A stretch of 64,000 nucleotides of DNA from Rhodoferax sp. (GCF_028689295.1 NZ_JAQTWL010000005.1:1-64000), one strand, 5' to 3'. Counted from the first letter of the stretch, positions 34,100 through 43,805 are shown. The notes: generated by a model from the letters alone, not told the origin. Translations and numbers: made by a program.

Positions 34100-37000
34100 C
34101 TACCCCTCCTTTCCCCTCGTCAGCCGCCACTGCTTGACCAGCGCATAAATCGCCGGAATCACCGCCAGTGTCAGCACGGTGGATGAAATCATGCCGCCGA
34201 CCATCGGCGCCGCGATGCGGCTCATCACTTCGGAGCCCGTGCCGGTGCCCCACATGATGGGCAGCAGGCCGGCCATGATGGCCACCACGGTCATCATCTT
34301 GGGGCGCACACGTTCAACCGCGCCCTCCATCACCGCCGCGTACAGATCAGCCACGCCTGGCTCGCGGCCGTCTGAGCGGCACTTCAGCTTGATGGCCTCC
34401 CACGCATGGTCCAGGTAAATCAGCATGATCACGCCGGTCTCGGCCGCCACACCGGCCAGCGCAATGAAGCCAACCGCCACCGCCACTGACAAGTTGTAAC
34501 CAAGCCACCACATCAGCCACACGCCACCCACCAGGGCAAACGGCACTGAGAGCATGACGATCAGTGTTTCGGTGATGCGCCGGAAGTTCAGGTACAGCAG
34601 CAAAAAGATGCTCAGCAGCGTGACCGGGATGACGACTTTCATCTTTTCGATGGCGCGCTCCATGTACTCGAACTGGCCGCTCCAGGTGACGTAATAGCCG
34701 CTCGGGAAAGTCACTTGTGTGGCGACTGCTTTTTTCGCGTCGGCCACATAGCGGCCAATGTCGCGGTCGCGAATATCGACATAAATGTAGGCTGACAGCA
34801 GCGCGTTTTCGGTGCGGATGCCGGGCGCGCCCTTGGCCACCACGACCTTGGCGATTTGGCCCAGCGGGATCATCGCGCCCTCCATGGTGGGCACCAGCAC
34901 GTCGCGGGCAATTTGCTGCGGGGCACCCCGGAGCTCGCGCGGATAACGCACGGTCACGCCGAAGCGCTCACGGCCCTCCACGGTGGTGGTGACCATTTCG
35001 CCACCCAGGGCGCTGCCCACCACGTCGAGCAGGTCGCCCACCGCCAGCCCGTAGCGCGCCAGTTGCTCCCGGTCGGGTTCGATGTTGAGGTAAAAGCCGC
35101 CGGTGATGCGTTCGGCAAAGGCGCTGCTGGTGCCGGGAACGGCTTTGACCACGGCCTCGATCTGCTTGGCCAGCTTCTCCATCTCATCGAGGTTATTGCC
35201 GAACACCTTGATGCCAATCGGCGTGCGGATGCCGGTGGACAGCATGTCGATGCGCGCCTTGATCGGCATGGTCCAACTATTGGCCACGCCGGGAAACTGC
35301 AGCGCCTTGTCCATCTCGGCAATCAGCGCGTCGATGGTCAGGCCGGCGCGCCACTCGGATTCGGGCTTGAGGTTGATCACGGTCTCGAACATCTCGGTCG
35401 GGGCCGGGTCGGTGGCGGTGTTGGCGCGCCCGGCCTTGCCCCAGACGGACGACACTTCGGGAAAGCTCTTGATGATCTTGTTTTGCGTTTGCAACAGCTC
35501 GGCGGCCTTGGTGATCGACATGCCGGGCAGCGACGCGGGCATGTAGAGCAGTGAGCCTTCGTTGAGTGTGGGCATGAATTCGGAGCCCAATCTGGAGGCT
35601 GGGTAATACGACGCGCCCAGTGCCAGCAGTGCCAGCAGGATCGTCACCTTTTTCCAGCGCATCACTGCCGCGATGATGGGCCGATAGACCCAGATCAGAA
35701 AGCGGTTCACCGGGTTCTTCGACTCCGGCATGATCTTGCCGCGGATGAACAGCAGCATCAGCACCGGCACCAGCGTGACCGACAGGATGGCGGCGCTCGC
35801 CATGGAAAAGGTCTTGGTGTAGGCCAGCGGTGAGAACAGCCGACCCTCTTGCCCCTCCAGCGCGAACACCGGCAGGAACGACACGGTGATGATCAACAGC
35901 GAGAAAAACAGCGCCGGACCGACTTCTTTGCATGCTGCCAGCATGGCATCGAAACGCTGTTGTGTGCCGTGCTCCTCAGGCAGGCGCTCCAGGTGCTTGT
36001 GGGCGTTCTCGATCATCACGATCGCCGCGTCGATCATGGCACCGATGGCAATGGCGATGCCGCCCAGGCTCATCAGGTTGGAGCTCATGCCCAGCAGGCG
36101 CATGGCAATGAAAGCCATCAGAATCCCGACCGGCAGCATCAGGATGGCCACCAAGGCGCTGCGCACATGCATCAGAAAGATGATGCACACGGCAGCCACG
36201 ATCAGCGACTCTTCCAGCAGCGTGCGTTTCAGGGTGTCAATGGCGCGGTTGATGAGTTCGGAGCGGTCATACACCGTTTGCACGCTCACGCCTGCGGGCA
36301 AGCCGGGGCCGATTTCGGCGATCTTGTCCTTGATATTGGCAATGACCTCCAGCGCGTTCTGGCCGTAGCGCGACATCACGATGCCCGAGACCACTTCGCC
36401 TTCGCCATTGAGTTCGGTGATGCCGCGGCGCTCGTCGGGCGTCAGCTCCACGCGGGCAATGTCGCGGATCAGCACCGGCGTGCCCTTGTCGGCCTTGACC
36501 ACCAGCAGCTCGATGTCGGACTTGCCGCGCAAATAGCCTTTGCCGCGCACCATGTACTCGGTCTCGGCCATTTCCACCGCGCGCCCGCCGACGTCGCGGT
36601 TGGAGTCGCGGATCACCTGCGCCACCTTCATCAGCGGGATGTTGTAGGCGCGCAGCTTGACCGGGTCCACCGTCACCTGGTAGGTTTGCACAAAGCCACC
36701 CACCGAAGCCACCTCGGCCACGCCGTGCGCCTTGGTCAACTGGTAGCGCACATACCAGTCCTGAATGCTGCGCAGCTCGGCGAGGGTTTTGTCCTTGGCC
36801 AGCAGCGCGTATTGATAGACCCAGCCCACGCCCGTGGCGTCCGGCCCGATCTGCGGCGTGATGCCCTTGGGCATGCGCCCAGCGGCAAAGTTCAAATACT
36901 CCAGCACGCGTGAGCGCGCCCAGTAGATGTCGGTGCCGTCTTCAAAGATGATGTAAACGAAGGAGGCGCCAAAAAACGAAAAGCCGCGCACCACCTTGGA

Positions 37001-37234
37001 TTTGGGCACCGACAGCATGGCAGTCGTCAGCGGGTAGGTGACCTGGTCTTCCACCACCTGCGGCGCCTGGCCGGGGTAGTCGGTATAGACGATGACCTGC
37101 ACGTCAGACAAATCGGGCAGCGCGTCGATGGGCGTGCGCAGCACGGCAAAGATGCCGCCCACGACGATGAACAGCGTGGCCAGCAGCACCAGAAAGCGGT
37201 TGCGGCCCGACCAGTCGATGATGTTGGCGAGCAT
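34100..37234 (-). CDS. cusA: Copper/silver RND efflux pump CusA/CzcA family
   Basis: Inner-membrane proton-driven RND transporter that expels Cu(I)/Ag(I) from periplasm to outside, 1044 residues and about 12 membrane helices. Family motifs seen are DALPDLSDVQVIVYT near the N-terminus, GAMIDAAIVMIENAHKHLE in helix 4, and AAETGVIMLIYLDHA in helix 10. The D-A-x-x-V-x-x-E-N core fits heavy-metal RND pumps. ATG 37234 is the first start in frame with the canonical LANIIDWSGRNRFLV; upstream codons overlap cusB. Two bases separate it from cusB. Confidence 0.95.
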   Translation of the reverse strand: MLANIIDWSGRNRFLVLLATLFIVVGGIFAVLRTPIDALPDLSDVQVIVYTDYPGQAPQVVEDQVTYPLTTAMLSVPKSKVVRGFSFFGASFVYIIFEDGTDIYWARSRVLEYLNFAAGRMPKGITPQIGPDATGVGWVYQYALLAKDKTLAELRSIQDWYVRYQLTKAHGVAEVASVGGFVQTYQVTVDPVKLRAYNIPLMKVAQVIRDSNRDVGGRAVEMAETEYMVRGKGYLRGKSDIELLVVKADKGTPVLIRDIARVELTPDERRGITELNGEGEVVSGIVMSRYGQNALEVIANIKDKIAEIGPGLPAGVSVQTVYDRSELINRAIDTLKRTLLEESLIVAAVCIIFLMHVRSALVAILMLPVGILMAFIAMRLLGMSSNLMSLGGIAIAIGAMIDAAIVMIENAHKHLERLPEEHGTQQRFDAMLAACKEVGPALFFSLLIITVSFLPVFALEGQEGRLFSPLAYTKTFSMASAAILSVTLVPVLMLLFIRGKIMPESKNPVNRFLIWVYRPIIAAVMRWKKVTILLALLALGASYYPASRLGSEFMPTLNEGSLLYMPASLPGMSITKAAELLQTQNKIIKSFPEVSSVWGKAGRANTATDPAPTEMFETVINLKPESEWRAGLTIDALIAEMDKALQFPGVANSWTMPIKARIDMLSTGIRTPIGIKVFGNNLDEMEKLAKQIEAVVKAVPGTSSAFAERITGGFYLNIEPDREQLARYGLAVGDLLDVVGSALGGEMVTTTVEGRERFGVTVRYPRELRGAPQQIARDVLVPTMEGAMIPLGQIAKVVVAKGAPGIRTENALLSAYIYVDIRDRDIGRYVADAKKAVATQVTFPSGYYVTWSGQFEYMERAIEKMKVVIPVTLLSIFLLLYLNFRRITETLIVMLSVPFALVGGVWLMWWLGYNLSVAVAVGFIALAGVAAETGVIMLIYLDHAWEAIKLKCRSDGREPGVADLYAAVMEGAVERVRPKMMTVVAIMAGLLPIMWGTGTGSEVMSRIAAPMVGGMISSTVLTLAVIPAIYALVKQWRLTRGKEG

Positions 37235-37236
37235 GG

Positions 37237-38796
37237 TTACTTCTTGACGCTGGTGATGACCCATTCGCCGGGCTGGCGCTCGACAAACTCGAAGTCCACC
37301 TTGGCGCCCGGCTTGAGCGCTTGCAGCAAGGCCGGATTGGCGGCCTTGAACTCCATCGTCATGGCCGGCCATTTGAGGCTGGCGACCGGACCGTGGCTTA
37401 TGCTGATGGTGCCTTCTTTCAGGTCAACGCTGTCCACGGTACCGCTGGCCTGGTGACCCACGGAGTTGGTCGCAACCACTGGCGCGTCAGCTTGCGGTGC
37501 TGGCGCAAAGCTGCCCAGCGCGGCTTTAAGGTTGCTCTCGGCATCAATCAAGAAGTTGGCGGCCACCACCACGGGTTCGCCGTCAGCCACGCCGTCGAGC
37601 ACTTCAATATAAGTGTCGCTGCGCGCGCCCAAGCGGACCTCGCGCGGCTCAAAGCGGCCTGCCGCTTTTTCGACCAGCACCACCTGGCGCGTGCCGCTGT
37701 CGATCACCGCCGACACCGGCACGGTAACCACCTGGCCCTTGGACGCGACCGGCAATTCCACCTGGGCGAACATGCCGGGCTTGAGCAGTCCGCCGGGGTT
37801 GGCCAGCTCCACGCGCACCGGCACGGTCCGGGTGGCCGGGTTGAGCGTGGGATAGACATAAGTGACCCGGCCGCTGAAGGCTTTGTCGGGGTAGGCGTTG
37901 ATGCTCACCGTGGCTTTGGCCCCGTTCTTGACGAGTCCGATGTCCTGCTCGAAGACATCGGCAAGTACCCATACCGCCGACAAATCCGCAATCTGGTACA
38001 GCGCCTCGCCCGGCATGAAGCGCATGCCTTGCAGCGCCTTCTTGTCCATCACGATGCCGCTCACGGGCGAGCGGAAGGTGAGCGTGCGGGTGGTGGTACC
38101 GGTTTCGGTCAGTGCCTTGATCTGTGCCTCGGAAATATCCCAGTTGCGCAGCCGCGCCAAGCTGGCCGCGGCGAGCTGCTGCATGCCCGCCTGCGCCTGG
38201 CCACCCGCGTCTTTCAGACTACCCACGCCCTGCACGGCAATCGCGTATTCGCGCTGTGCCGACACCAGCTCGGGGCTGTAAACCTCGAACAGGGCCTGGC
38301 CCTTGCCGACGGCCTGGCCGGTCACGTTGACGTGCAGCCGCTCCACATAGCCTTCGAACTTGGGCGAGATGGCATACACGCGGCGCTCGTCAGGCTCGAT
38401 GCGGCCCGAGGCGCGCACCAGTTTGTCGAGACTGCGCAGTTGTGCCGCCTCGGTGCGCACGCCGAGCTTTTGCACCTTGTCGGTGCTGATCTTCACCTGG
38501 TTGGCCGGGGCGTCTTCTTCATCGGCACCGCCGGCATAGACCGGGATGTAGTCCATGCCCATCGGATCTTTCTTGGGCGTGGGCGAGGTGTCGGGCAAGC
38601 CCATCGGGTTGCGGTAGTAGAGGAGTTTCTTCCCGGGCTTGGCGGCTGCATCGCCTGTGCCTGACGGGGCTGCCGCAGGCACGCCAGACGAGCCCGGCGC
38701 ACTGACGCCATGGCCACGCGTGCCGGCGTAATAACCGCCTGAGCCGGCCAGTGCAACCAGCACCGCGCCAATCATCCAGCCTGTGCCGGTTTTCAT
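37237..38796 (-). CDS. cusB: Copper efflux periplasmic adaptor CusB with C-terminal CusF-like domain
   Basis: A 519-residue adaptor. It has an N-terminal signal anchor, a heavy-metal-binding segment (YYRNPMGLPDTSPTPKKDPM then GMDYIPVY, about 60-90), the barrel-sandwich adaptor core (about 110-430), and a C-terminal CusF-like domain (about 450-519) with its metal ligands in order: His in ISHGPV, Trp in LKWP, Met-x-Met in AMTMEF. The fusion places a metallochaperone on the adaptor. It overlaps cusC by four bases. Confidence 0.94.
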   Translation of the reverse strand: MKTGTGWMIGAVLVALAGSGGYYAGTRGHGVSAPGSSGVPAAAPSGTGDAAAKPGKKLLYYRNPMGLPDTSPTPKKDPMGMDYIPVYAGGADEEDAPANQVKISTDKVQKLGVRTEAAQLRSLDKLVRASGRIEPDERRVYAISPKFEGYVERLHVNVTGQAVGKGQALFEVYSPELVSAQREYAIAVQGVGSLKDAGGQAQAGMQQLAAASLARLRNWDISEAQIKALTETGTTTRTLTFRSPVSGIVMDKKALQGMRFMPGEALYQIADLSAVWVLADVFEQDIGLVKNGAKATVSINAYPDKAFSGRVTYVYPTLNPATRTVPVRVELANPGGLLKPGMFAQVELPVASKGQVVTVPVSAVIDSGTRQVVLVEKAAGRFEPREVRLGARSDTYIEVLDGVADGEPVVVAANFLIDAESNLKAALGSFAPAPQADAPVVATNSVGHQASGTVDSVDLKEGTISISHGPVASLKWPAMTMEFKAANPALLQALKPGAKVDFEFVERQPGEWVITSVKK

Positions 38797-40064
38797 AACG
38801 AATCTCCTGTGAGTTTTTCAATCTCGGCCAGCCTCATCTGGGCGTCCAACTGGGCCTTGAGTTGGCTCTGTTTGGCCTGGCGCACCTGGCGCTGGGCGTC
38901 GAGCAGGGTGGCAAAGTCGAGCTTGCCGTTTTCGTAAGCGGCCAGCGCGGCCTGAAAGCTCAGCTCGGCTTGCGGCAGCAGACTGGATTTGGCGAGCTGT
39001 TCGGTGCGCTGCGCCGCTTCGATGCCTGCGAGGTTTTCCGACAGATCGGCCAACACCTGATTGGCGACCGCCTCGTGGCGCGCTTGCGCCGCCTCCAGCA
39101 TGGCCAGCGCCTCACGCTCCTGGGCGCGCCGTGAATCCTGTTGCAGCGGAATGTTGACCTCCAGCATCAGGCTCCACTCGGTAATGCGGCTCTGCATTTG
39201 TGTCGGCGTGATCGACAGCGTGAAGTCGGGGTAGCGGTTTTTCAGGCTCAGCTCGCGCCCAAGCTCGGCCGACTTGATGCGTGCGGCTTCAGAGAAAAGC
39301 TGCGGGTTGCGCTGGTGCACCCGTGTCATCAGCGCATCGGTCTGCAAGCTGGCCGCGACCGGCACCAGCGGCAGGGTTTCAGGCGTGGCCAGGGGCGCGT
39401 TGGACGGCCGCGCCAGCAAGGCATTGAGCCGCGCGTCGGCCTGGCGCAACTCGCCATCGAGCGCCACCAACTCGGTTTGCATGGCGGTTTGTTCCAGTTG
39501 CGCCCGGATGGCTTCCTGCTGCACGGACAAACCACCCGCGTAGCGAACCTGCGCCACGTTGGCGAGCTGGTTCGTCAAGTCCAGCAGCTCTTGCGTGAGT
39601 TTCCTGGTGCGATGAAGAAAGTAGCGCTGCGCGTGTGTGGTCCTGACTCTGGCGGCCAGTTCTGCCCAGCTGCCTTGCGCCTTGCCCTCAACGGCCTGCG
39701 CCTCTTGCGCGGCAATGTCGCGTTTCAAATCGCGCTTGCCCCACCACGGCAGGTCTTGCATGAAGGTGTATTTGGTGCTGCCCGTGTCGCTGGGCCACAG
39801 CGTCGGAGACTGTGCGCCGCCTTGGGTGATGTCCATCCACTCGATGCGGAACCTGGGGTCCATCAAGGCGCCCGCCATCACCACGCGTTCACGGGCGGCC
39901 TGGGCCTCGTGGCGCATGCTGGCGTAGTCCGGATTACGCGTCTTGGCCAGCGCCAGCAGGCTCGCAACCGTGGCACCGGGCAGGGCTTCTTGCGCCCCTG
40001 CGGGCGCAGCGGCTCCCAAGACCAGCAGCGCTGCGAGCGCCGTGGTCGATAAGTGGTGGTTCAT
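38793..40064 (-). CDS. cusC: Outer-membrane efflux protein CusC/TolC family
   Basis: A 423-residue outer-membrane efflux protein with signal peptide (cut after APAGAQ) and two OEP repeats of long helices (about 25-215 and 225-415). No lipobox Cys is seen, unlike E. coli CusC. The sequence DPRFRIEWMDITQGG and TFMQDLPWWGKRDLKRD are typical of metal-efflux TolC relatives. It forms the exit duct of the CusCBA pump. The gene is between dsbA and cusB. Confidence 0.92.
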   Translation of the reverse strand: MNHHLSTTALAALLVLGAAAPAGAQEALPGATVASLLALAKTRNPDYASMRHEAQAARERVVMAGALMDPRFRIEWMDITQGGAQSPTLWPSDTGSTKYTFMQDLPWWGKRDLKRDIAAQEAQAVEGKAQGSWAELAARVRTTHAQRYFLHRTRKLTQELLDLTNQLANVAQVRYAGGLSVQQEAIRAQLEQTAMQTELVALDGELRQADARLNALLARPSNAPLATPETLPLVPVAASLQTDALMTRVHQRNPQLFSEAARIKSAELGRELSLKNRYPDFTLSITPTQMQSRITEWSLMLEVNIPLQQDSRRAQEREALAMLEAAQARHEAVANQVLADLSENLAGIEAAQRTEQLAKSSLLPQAELSFQAALAAYENGKLDFATLLDAQRQVRQAKQSQLKAQLDAQMRLAEIEKLTGDSL

Positions 40065-40071
40065 GATTGGC

Positions 40072-40722
40072 CTATTTGGCGTTGGCCAGCGCTTCGTCCA
40101 CCAGCGCCCTCAACTGCTCAAAGCCGAAGCTGGGCAGCGGTTTGCCGTTGACGAAGTATTCTGGCGTCATGGTCACGTTCATGATCTTGGCGTCGGCCAG
40201 ATCACGCGCCACCATGGCGGCCACCTCGGGCGCATTGGCGTCGTTTTGCAGGCGCGCCATGTCCAGTTGCAGTGGCTCCAGCACCGGCCCGATCAGTTCG
40301 ACGTGCGAGCTGTGGTTGATCACCCAGGCGTCTTGTGCGGCAAATAACGCTTGCAACGCGGGTTCGAACTTGTCCTGCTTGCGCGCGGCTTCCAGCACTT
40401 TCACCACCGACTCCGAGCCTGGGTGAAACGGTGCGTAGCGCAGGCTCAGGCGAATCTTGTCCGGGTGCGCCGTCATCATGGCCTTGACCAGCGGATAAAA
40501 CTCGCGGCAGGTGCCGCAGGCCGGGTCAAAAAATTCGACGATGTGCACCGGGGCATTGGGGTTGCCAAAGCTGGGGGCGTCGGCGCGCACCAAGGCGGCC
40601 ATGTTCTGTTTGGCCAATTGCGCCGCTGCTTCAGCTTGCTGTTGCTTGTAAAAATAGGCGCCACCGGCAAACGCCAGCACCAGCAAGGCCGCCACCGCGA
40701 TAAAGAGATTTTTTTGTTTCAT
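40072..40722 (-). CDS. DsbA-family thiol oxidoreductase in cus operon
   Basis: A 216-residue periplasmic thioredoxin-fold protein with an N-terminal membrane anchor (NLFIAVAALLVLAFAGGAYF). The redox site is CGTC (ACGTC in DPACGTCREFYPLV) and the cis-Pro loop is MTPEYFVNG. The helical insertion suits DsbA/DsbG-type proteins. It probably introduces or isomerises disulfides together with the DsbB-like protein, with which it overlaps by four bases. It lies 7 bases before cusC, within the copper operon. ATG 40722 was chosen for the membrane anchor. Confidence 0.88.
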   Translation of the reverse strand: MKQKNLFIAVAALLVLAFAGGAYFYKQQQAEAAAQLAKQNMAALVRADAPSFGNPNAPVHIVEFFDPACGTCREFYPLVKAMMTAHPDKIRLSLRYAPFHPGSESVVKVLEAARKQDKFEPALQALFAAQDAWVINHSSHVELIGPVLEPLQLDMARLQNDANAPEVAAMVARDLADAKIMNVTMTPEYFVNGKPLPSFGFEQLRALVDEALANAK

Positions 40723-41150
40723 TTGGAAGAACTCCGATAGGCTGCCAGCAGCAAGCCGTTGAGGATTAAAAAGGCCAGCAAGGAGAGCAGGGGAATCGTC
40801 AGGAATCCGAACCATTCGACTTGAATCGTTTTGCAGGGGATGCCCTGACGGCACGGCTCCAAAGCTTCAGGAATGATGCCCATGGTGAGCAGCACATGAA
40901 AACCGGCCACCAGCAACCCGATGGCCGCCAAAGGCATCGCATAGCGCAGCATCTTGGGGTCGAACGGAAACAGGCCGAGCGCCAGAATCAATACCAGCGG
41001 AAACATGAAGATGCGCTGCCACCAGCACAGCACGCAAGGCGCAAAGCCCATGACTTCGCTCATGAACAGGGCGCCCAGCGTGGCCAGGGCGGCGACGAGC
41101 CAGGCGCCAAAGACCAGCGTCCAGGGCGAGGTTTTACTTGACCGACTCAT
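40719..41150 (-). CDS. DsbB/BdbC-like disulfide oxidoreductase
   Basis: A 143-residue membrane protein with four helices, which reoxidises the DsbA partner and passes electrons to quinone. The first pair is CVLC (PCVLCWWQRIFMF), the second CRQGIPC in the second periplasmic loop. The length is shorter than E. coli DsbB and close to BdbC/DsbI types. It overlaps cusF by 17 bases and dsbA by four. Its presence in the copper operon suggests disulfide repair under copper stress. Confidence 0.9.
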   Translation of the reverse strand: MSRSSKTSPWTLVFGAWLVAALATLGALFMSEVMGFAPCVLCWWQRIFMFPLVLILALGLFPFDPKMLRYAMPLAAIGLLVAGFHVLLTMGIIPEALEPCRQGIPCKTIQVEWFGFLTIPLLSLLAFLILNGLLLAAYRSSSK

Positions 41151-41481
41151 AACGCAGCACGGTCATGCCGCCGTCCTTGGGGTCGGTGGCAAAGCGGATC
41201 TTTTGACCCGCCTTGAGTTGGTCGAGCCAGGCGGTGTCCTTGACCTTGTAGGCCATGGTCATGGGCGGCATGCCGTTGGGCAGTGCGCCGTGCGCCAGCG
41301 TGACCGTGCCTTTGGTTTTGTCCACTTTCTTGACCAGGCCGTCGCCCATGTCCGCATTGGCGGCAACGGTGGCGGGCTTGGCCATGGGCATGGCATGCAT
41401 GCTGTGGTCGATCTGGGCCATGGCGGGGGCAGCCAGTGCCAGGGTGAAGGCGATCAAGGCGCGGGGCGACAACATTCTCAT
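41134..41481 (-). CDS. cusF: Periplasmic copper-binding protein, CusF-like
   Basis: A 115-residue periplasmic protein with signal peptide (cut after APAMAQ) followed by a Met/His-rich stretch (DHSMHAMPMAKP) and a CusF-like OB-fold (about 48-113). The ligands are His in TLAHGA and Met-x-Met in PPMTMAY. The Trp that caps the metal in CusF is replaced by Met (NGMPP where CusF has NWPE). The first in-frame ATG (41481) was used; 41475 is possible. It is the first gene of the cus operon and divergent from cusR. Confidence 0.9.
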   Translation of the reverse strand: MRMLSPRALIAFTLALAAPAMAQIDHSMHAMPMAKPATVAANADMGDGLVKKVDKTKGTVTLAHGALPNGMPPMTMAYKVKDTAWLDQLKAGQKIRFATDPKDGGMTVLRYESVK

Positions 41482-41557
41482 CGGGCTGATCCTTAAGTGA
41501 ATGGGGGAGAGTGAGGCCCGGAGTGTGCCCGAGCGGACTCGACAAAAAGCTGACCGC

Positions 41558-41579
41558 CAGATGACATTTTTGTTATCTG
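41558..41579. promoter_or_regulatory. CusR/CopR-type operator (cop box)
   Basis: An imperfect inverted repeat of 9-bp arms, CAGATGACA at 41558-41566 and TGTTATCTG at 41571-41579, with a 4-base spacer; 8 of 9 positions pair. It lies in the cusF-cusR gap, 38 bases before cusR and 77 before cusF. It matches the established CusR box core (ATGACA-n4-TGTcAT). Confidence 0.75.
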
Positions 41580-41616
41580 AGCGCGCAAGGCGGCCGGGCA
41601 GTGCAGAATCGCGGCC

Positions 41617-42303
41617 ATGAGAATTCTTGTGGTTGAAGACGAACCCAAAACGGGCGACTACCTGAAGCAGGGCATGACCGAGGCCGGTTTTGTGGCGGAC
41701 CTGGCGCGCAACGGCAGCGACGGCCTGCATCTGGCGCTGACGGAGGCCTACGACCTGGCCATTCTGGACGTCATGCTGCCCGGACTGGACGGCTGGGGCA
41801 TCCTGGCGGGCATCCGGCGCGCGGGCAAAGACATGCCGGTGCTGTTCCTGAGCGCGCGCGATCAGGTGGAGGACCGCGTCAAGGGGCTGGAGCTGGGCGC
41901 CGACGACTATCTGGTCAAACCCTTTGCCTTTTCCGAACTGCTGGCGCGCGTGCGCACCCTGTTGCGCCGTGGCGCCAAGGCCAGCGCGGCCGAGTTCCTG
42001 CGCGCGGCCGACCTCGAGCTGGACCTGATGCGTCGCCGCGTGATTCGTGCCGGCCAGCGCATCGACCTCACGGCCAAGGAATTCGCCCTGCTGGAGTTGC
42101 TGCTGCGGCGCCAGGGCGAGGTGCTGCCGCGCTCGCTGATCGCCTCGCAGGTGTGGGACATGAACTTTGACAGTGACACCAACGTGATCGAGGTCGCCAT
42201 GCGCCGCTTGCGCGCCAAGGTCGATGACGCTTTCGAGCCTAAACTGATTCGCACCGTGCGCGGCATGGGCTACGTGTTGGAAGACTCAAATTGCGCACCT
42301 TGA
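41617..42303 (+). CDS. cusR: Copper-responsive response regulator CusR/CopR
   Basis: A 228-residue OmpR-family regulator. The receiver has VVEDEP and phospho-acceptor Asp51 ([13 protein letters not shown]); the conserved Lys is in [10 protein letters not shown]. The winged-helix domain ends with [13 protein letters not shown]. Its closeness to the heavy-metal subgroup is shown by IRVVRRxxI-type [20 protein letters not shown]. The cop box upstream supports autoregulation and control of the divergent cus operon. The kinase start overlaps its end. Confidence 0.94.
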   Translation: MRILVVEDEPKTGDYLKQGMTEAGFVADLARNGSDGLHLALTEAYDLAILDVMLPGLDGWGILAGIRRAGKDMPVLFLSARDQVEDRVKGLELGADDYLVKPFAFSELLARVRTLLRRGAKASAAEFLRAADLELDLMRRRVIRAGQRIDLTAKEFALLELLLRRQGEVLPRSLIASQVWDMNFDSDTNVIEVAMRRLRAKVDDAFEPKLIRTVRGMGYVLEDSNCAP

Positions 42304-43694
42304 ACCGGATTTCTCTCACGCAGCGTCTCACGCTGATGTTCGTGCTGGCCGCATCTGCCGTGCTGCTGATACTGGGTTGGGTCATTGCCCGCGCGGTGGA
42401 GCAGCACTTCGAGGACCTCGACCTGGAAGTGCTGTCGGGCAAGATGGAGCTGACCCGGCAAGCGCTGCAACGGGTGAGCTCGCACGACGGCCTGACCGAA
42501 TTCACCCACCAGCTGGCCTATTCCCTGGTCGGGCACCACGGCATGGAGGTGATGGTGATCGACGCTGACGAAGCAGTCATCTTTGCCACCGGCCATGCCG
42601 GCTTCGATCCCGCGCTGGTCATGCAGCAAGCCGCCAACGCGCCCGAGCGGCCGGCGCTGTGGCAGCTGGACGGGCAAACCTACCGCGGCCTGGCCGCGCG
42701 CCTGCCCACGGCGGTGCTGGATGCAACGGGTCAGCCGCTGCGCGTCTTCGTGGCGGTGGCCACCGATATCGTCCACCATCAGGCCTTCATGCAGTCATTT
42801 TTGCAAACCCTGTGGCTGTTCGTGGCCGGCGCGGCACTGCTCACCGGTGTGCTGGGCTGGGTGGCCGTGCGCCGCGGGCTGGCGCCGCTGCGCGCCATGC
42901 GGGCGCAGGCCCAGGCTGTGACGGCACAGCAGCTGGACCAGCGCCTGCCGGTGCAGACCATCCCGCGCGAACTGGCCGAGCTGGCGCAGTCGCTCAACGA
43001 CATGCTGGCGCGCCTGCAGGACGCGTTTCAACGGCTCACTGACTTTTCATCCGACATCGCGCATGAGCTGCGCACCCCGGTGAGCAACCTGCTGACGCAA
43101 ACGCAGGTCACGCTGACGCGCGCGCGCAGCGCCGACGATTACCGCCGAATTCTTGAATCCAACGCCGAAGAATTCGAGCGCATGGCCCGCATGATCTCCG
43201 ACATGTTGCTGCTGGCGAAATCGGATAACGGCCTGGAGGAGCCGCAGCGTGAACGGCTGCGCATGGCCGATGAAGTGCGCGCCCTGTTCGACTATTTTGA
43301 TGCGGTCGCGGAGGAAAAAAATGTGGCGCTGAGCCTGACAGGCGATTGCGAACTTAGCGCCGACCGGCTGATGCTGCGCCGTGCACTGGCCAATCTGCTG
43401 TCGAATGCGCTGCGCCATGCCGACCCGGGCAGCGTGGTGTCGGTCAGTCTGCAAACTTTCGATGAGAACGTGCAGGTCAGCGTGTCCGACCATGGCGAGC
43501 GAATAGCACCCGAGCATCTGGAGCGCGTCTTCGACCGCTTTTTCCGGGTCGATCCGGCGCGTCAGCGAAGCTCGGAGGGCACTGGCCTGGGGTTGGCCAT
43601 CACCCAGTCGATCGTGCAGGCGCATGGCGGCACGATCCGGGCGACTTCAGCGGCCGGCGTGACCACCTTCACGATGTTCTTGCCGCGTACTTAG
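42291..43694 (+). CDS. cusS: Copper sensor histidine kinase CusS
   Basis: A 467-residue heavy-metal sensor kinase. It has two membrane helices (about 14-34 and 170-192), a periplasmic sensor of about 135 residues, HAMP, H-box with His258 ([16 protein letters not shown]), N-box with [11 protein letters not shown], and G2 GTGLGLAIT. The start is TTG 42291 or TTG 42300; both overlap the cusR stop. The G1 box reads [12 protein letters not shown], with Glu where Gly is usual. It pairs with CusR. Confidence 0.92.
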   Translation: MRTLNRISLTQRLTLMFVLAASAVLLILGWVIARAVEQHFEDLDLEVLSGKMELTRQALQRVSSHDGLTEFTHQLAYSLVGHHGMEVMVIDADEAVIFATGHAGFDPALVMQQAANAPERPALWQLDGQTYRGLAARLPTAVLDATGQPLRVFVAVATDIVHHQAFMQSFLQTLWLFVAGAALLTGVLGWVAVRRGLAPLRAMRAQAQAVTAQQLDQRLPVQTIPRELAELAQSLNDMLARLQDAFQRLTDFSSDIAHELRTPVSNLLTQTQVTLTRARSADDYRRILESNAEEFERMARMISDMLLLAKSDNGLEEPQRERLRMADEVRALFDYFDAVAEEKNVALSLTGDCELSADRLMLRRALANLLSNALRHADPGSVVSVSLQTFDENVQVSVSDHGERIAPEHLERVFDRFFRVDPARQRSSEGTGLGLAITQSIVQAHGGTIRATSAAGVTTFTMFLPRT

Positions 43695-43696
43695 TC

Positions 43697-43802
43697 AGTT
43701 GGGGTCAGAGCACGTCGCTTCGCGAGTGGTCTGACCCGCAAAGTGCGCAAAGAGTTGGGGTCAGAGCACGTCGCTTCGCGAGTGGCATGACCCGCAAAGT
43801 GC
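43697..43802. repeat. Two 50-bp direct repeats with internal inverted arms
   Basis: Copies at 43697-43746 and 43753-43802 differ at two bases and are separated by GCAAAG. Each begins AGTTGGGGTCAGAGCACG. In copy 1 GGGTCAGA (43702-43709) pairs with TCTGACCC (43730-43737), so it can fold as a hairpin. It follows the cusS stop by two bases and could act as a REP-like element or terminator. Confidence 0.85.
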
Positions 43803-43805
43803 CCA

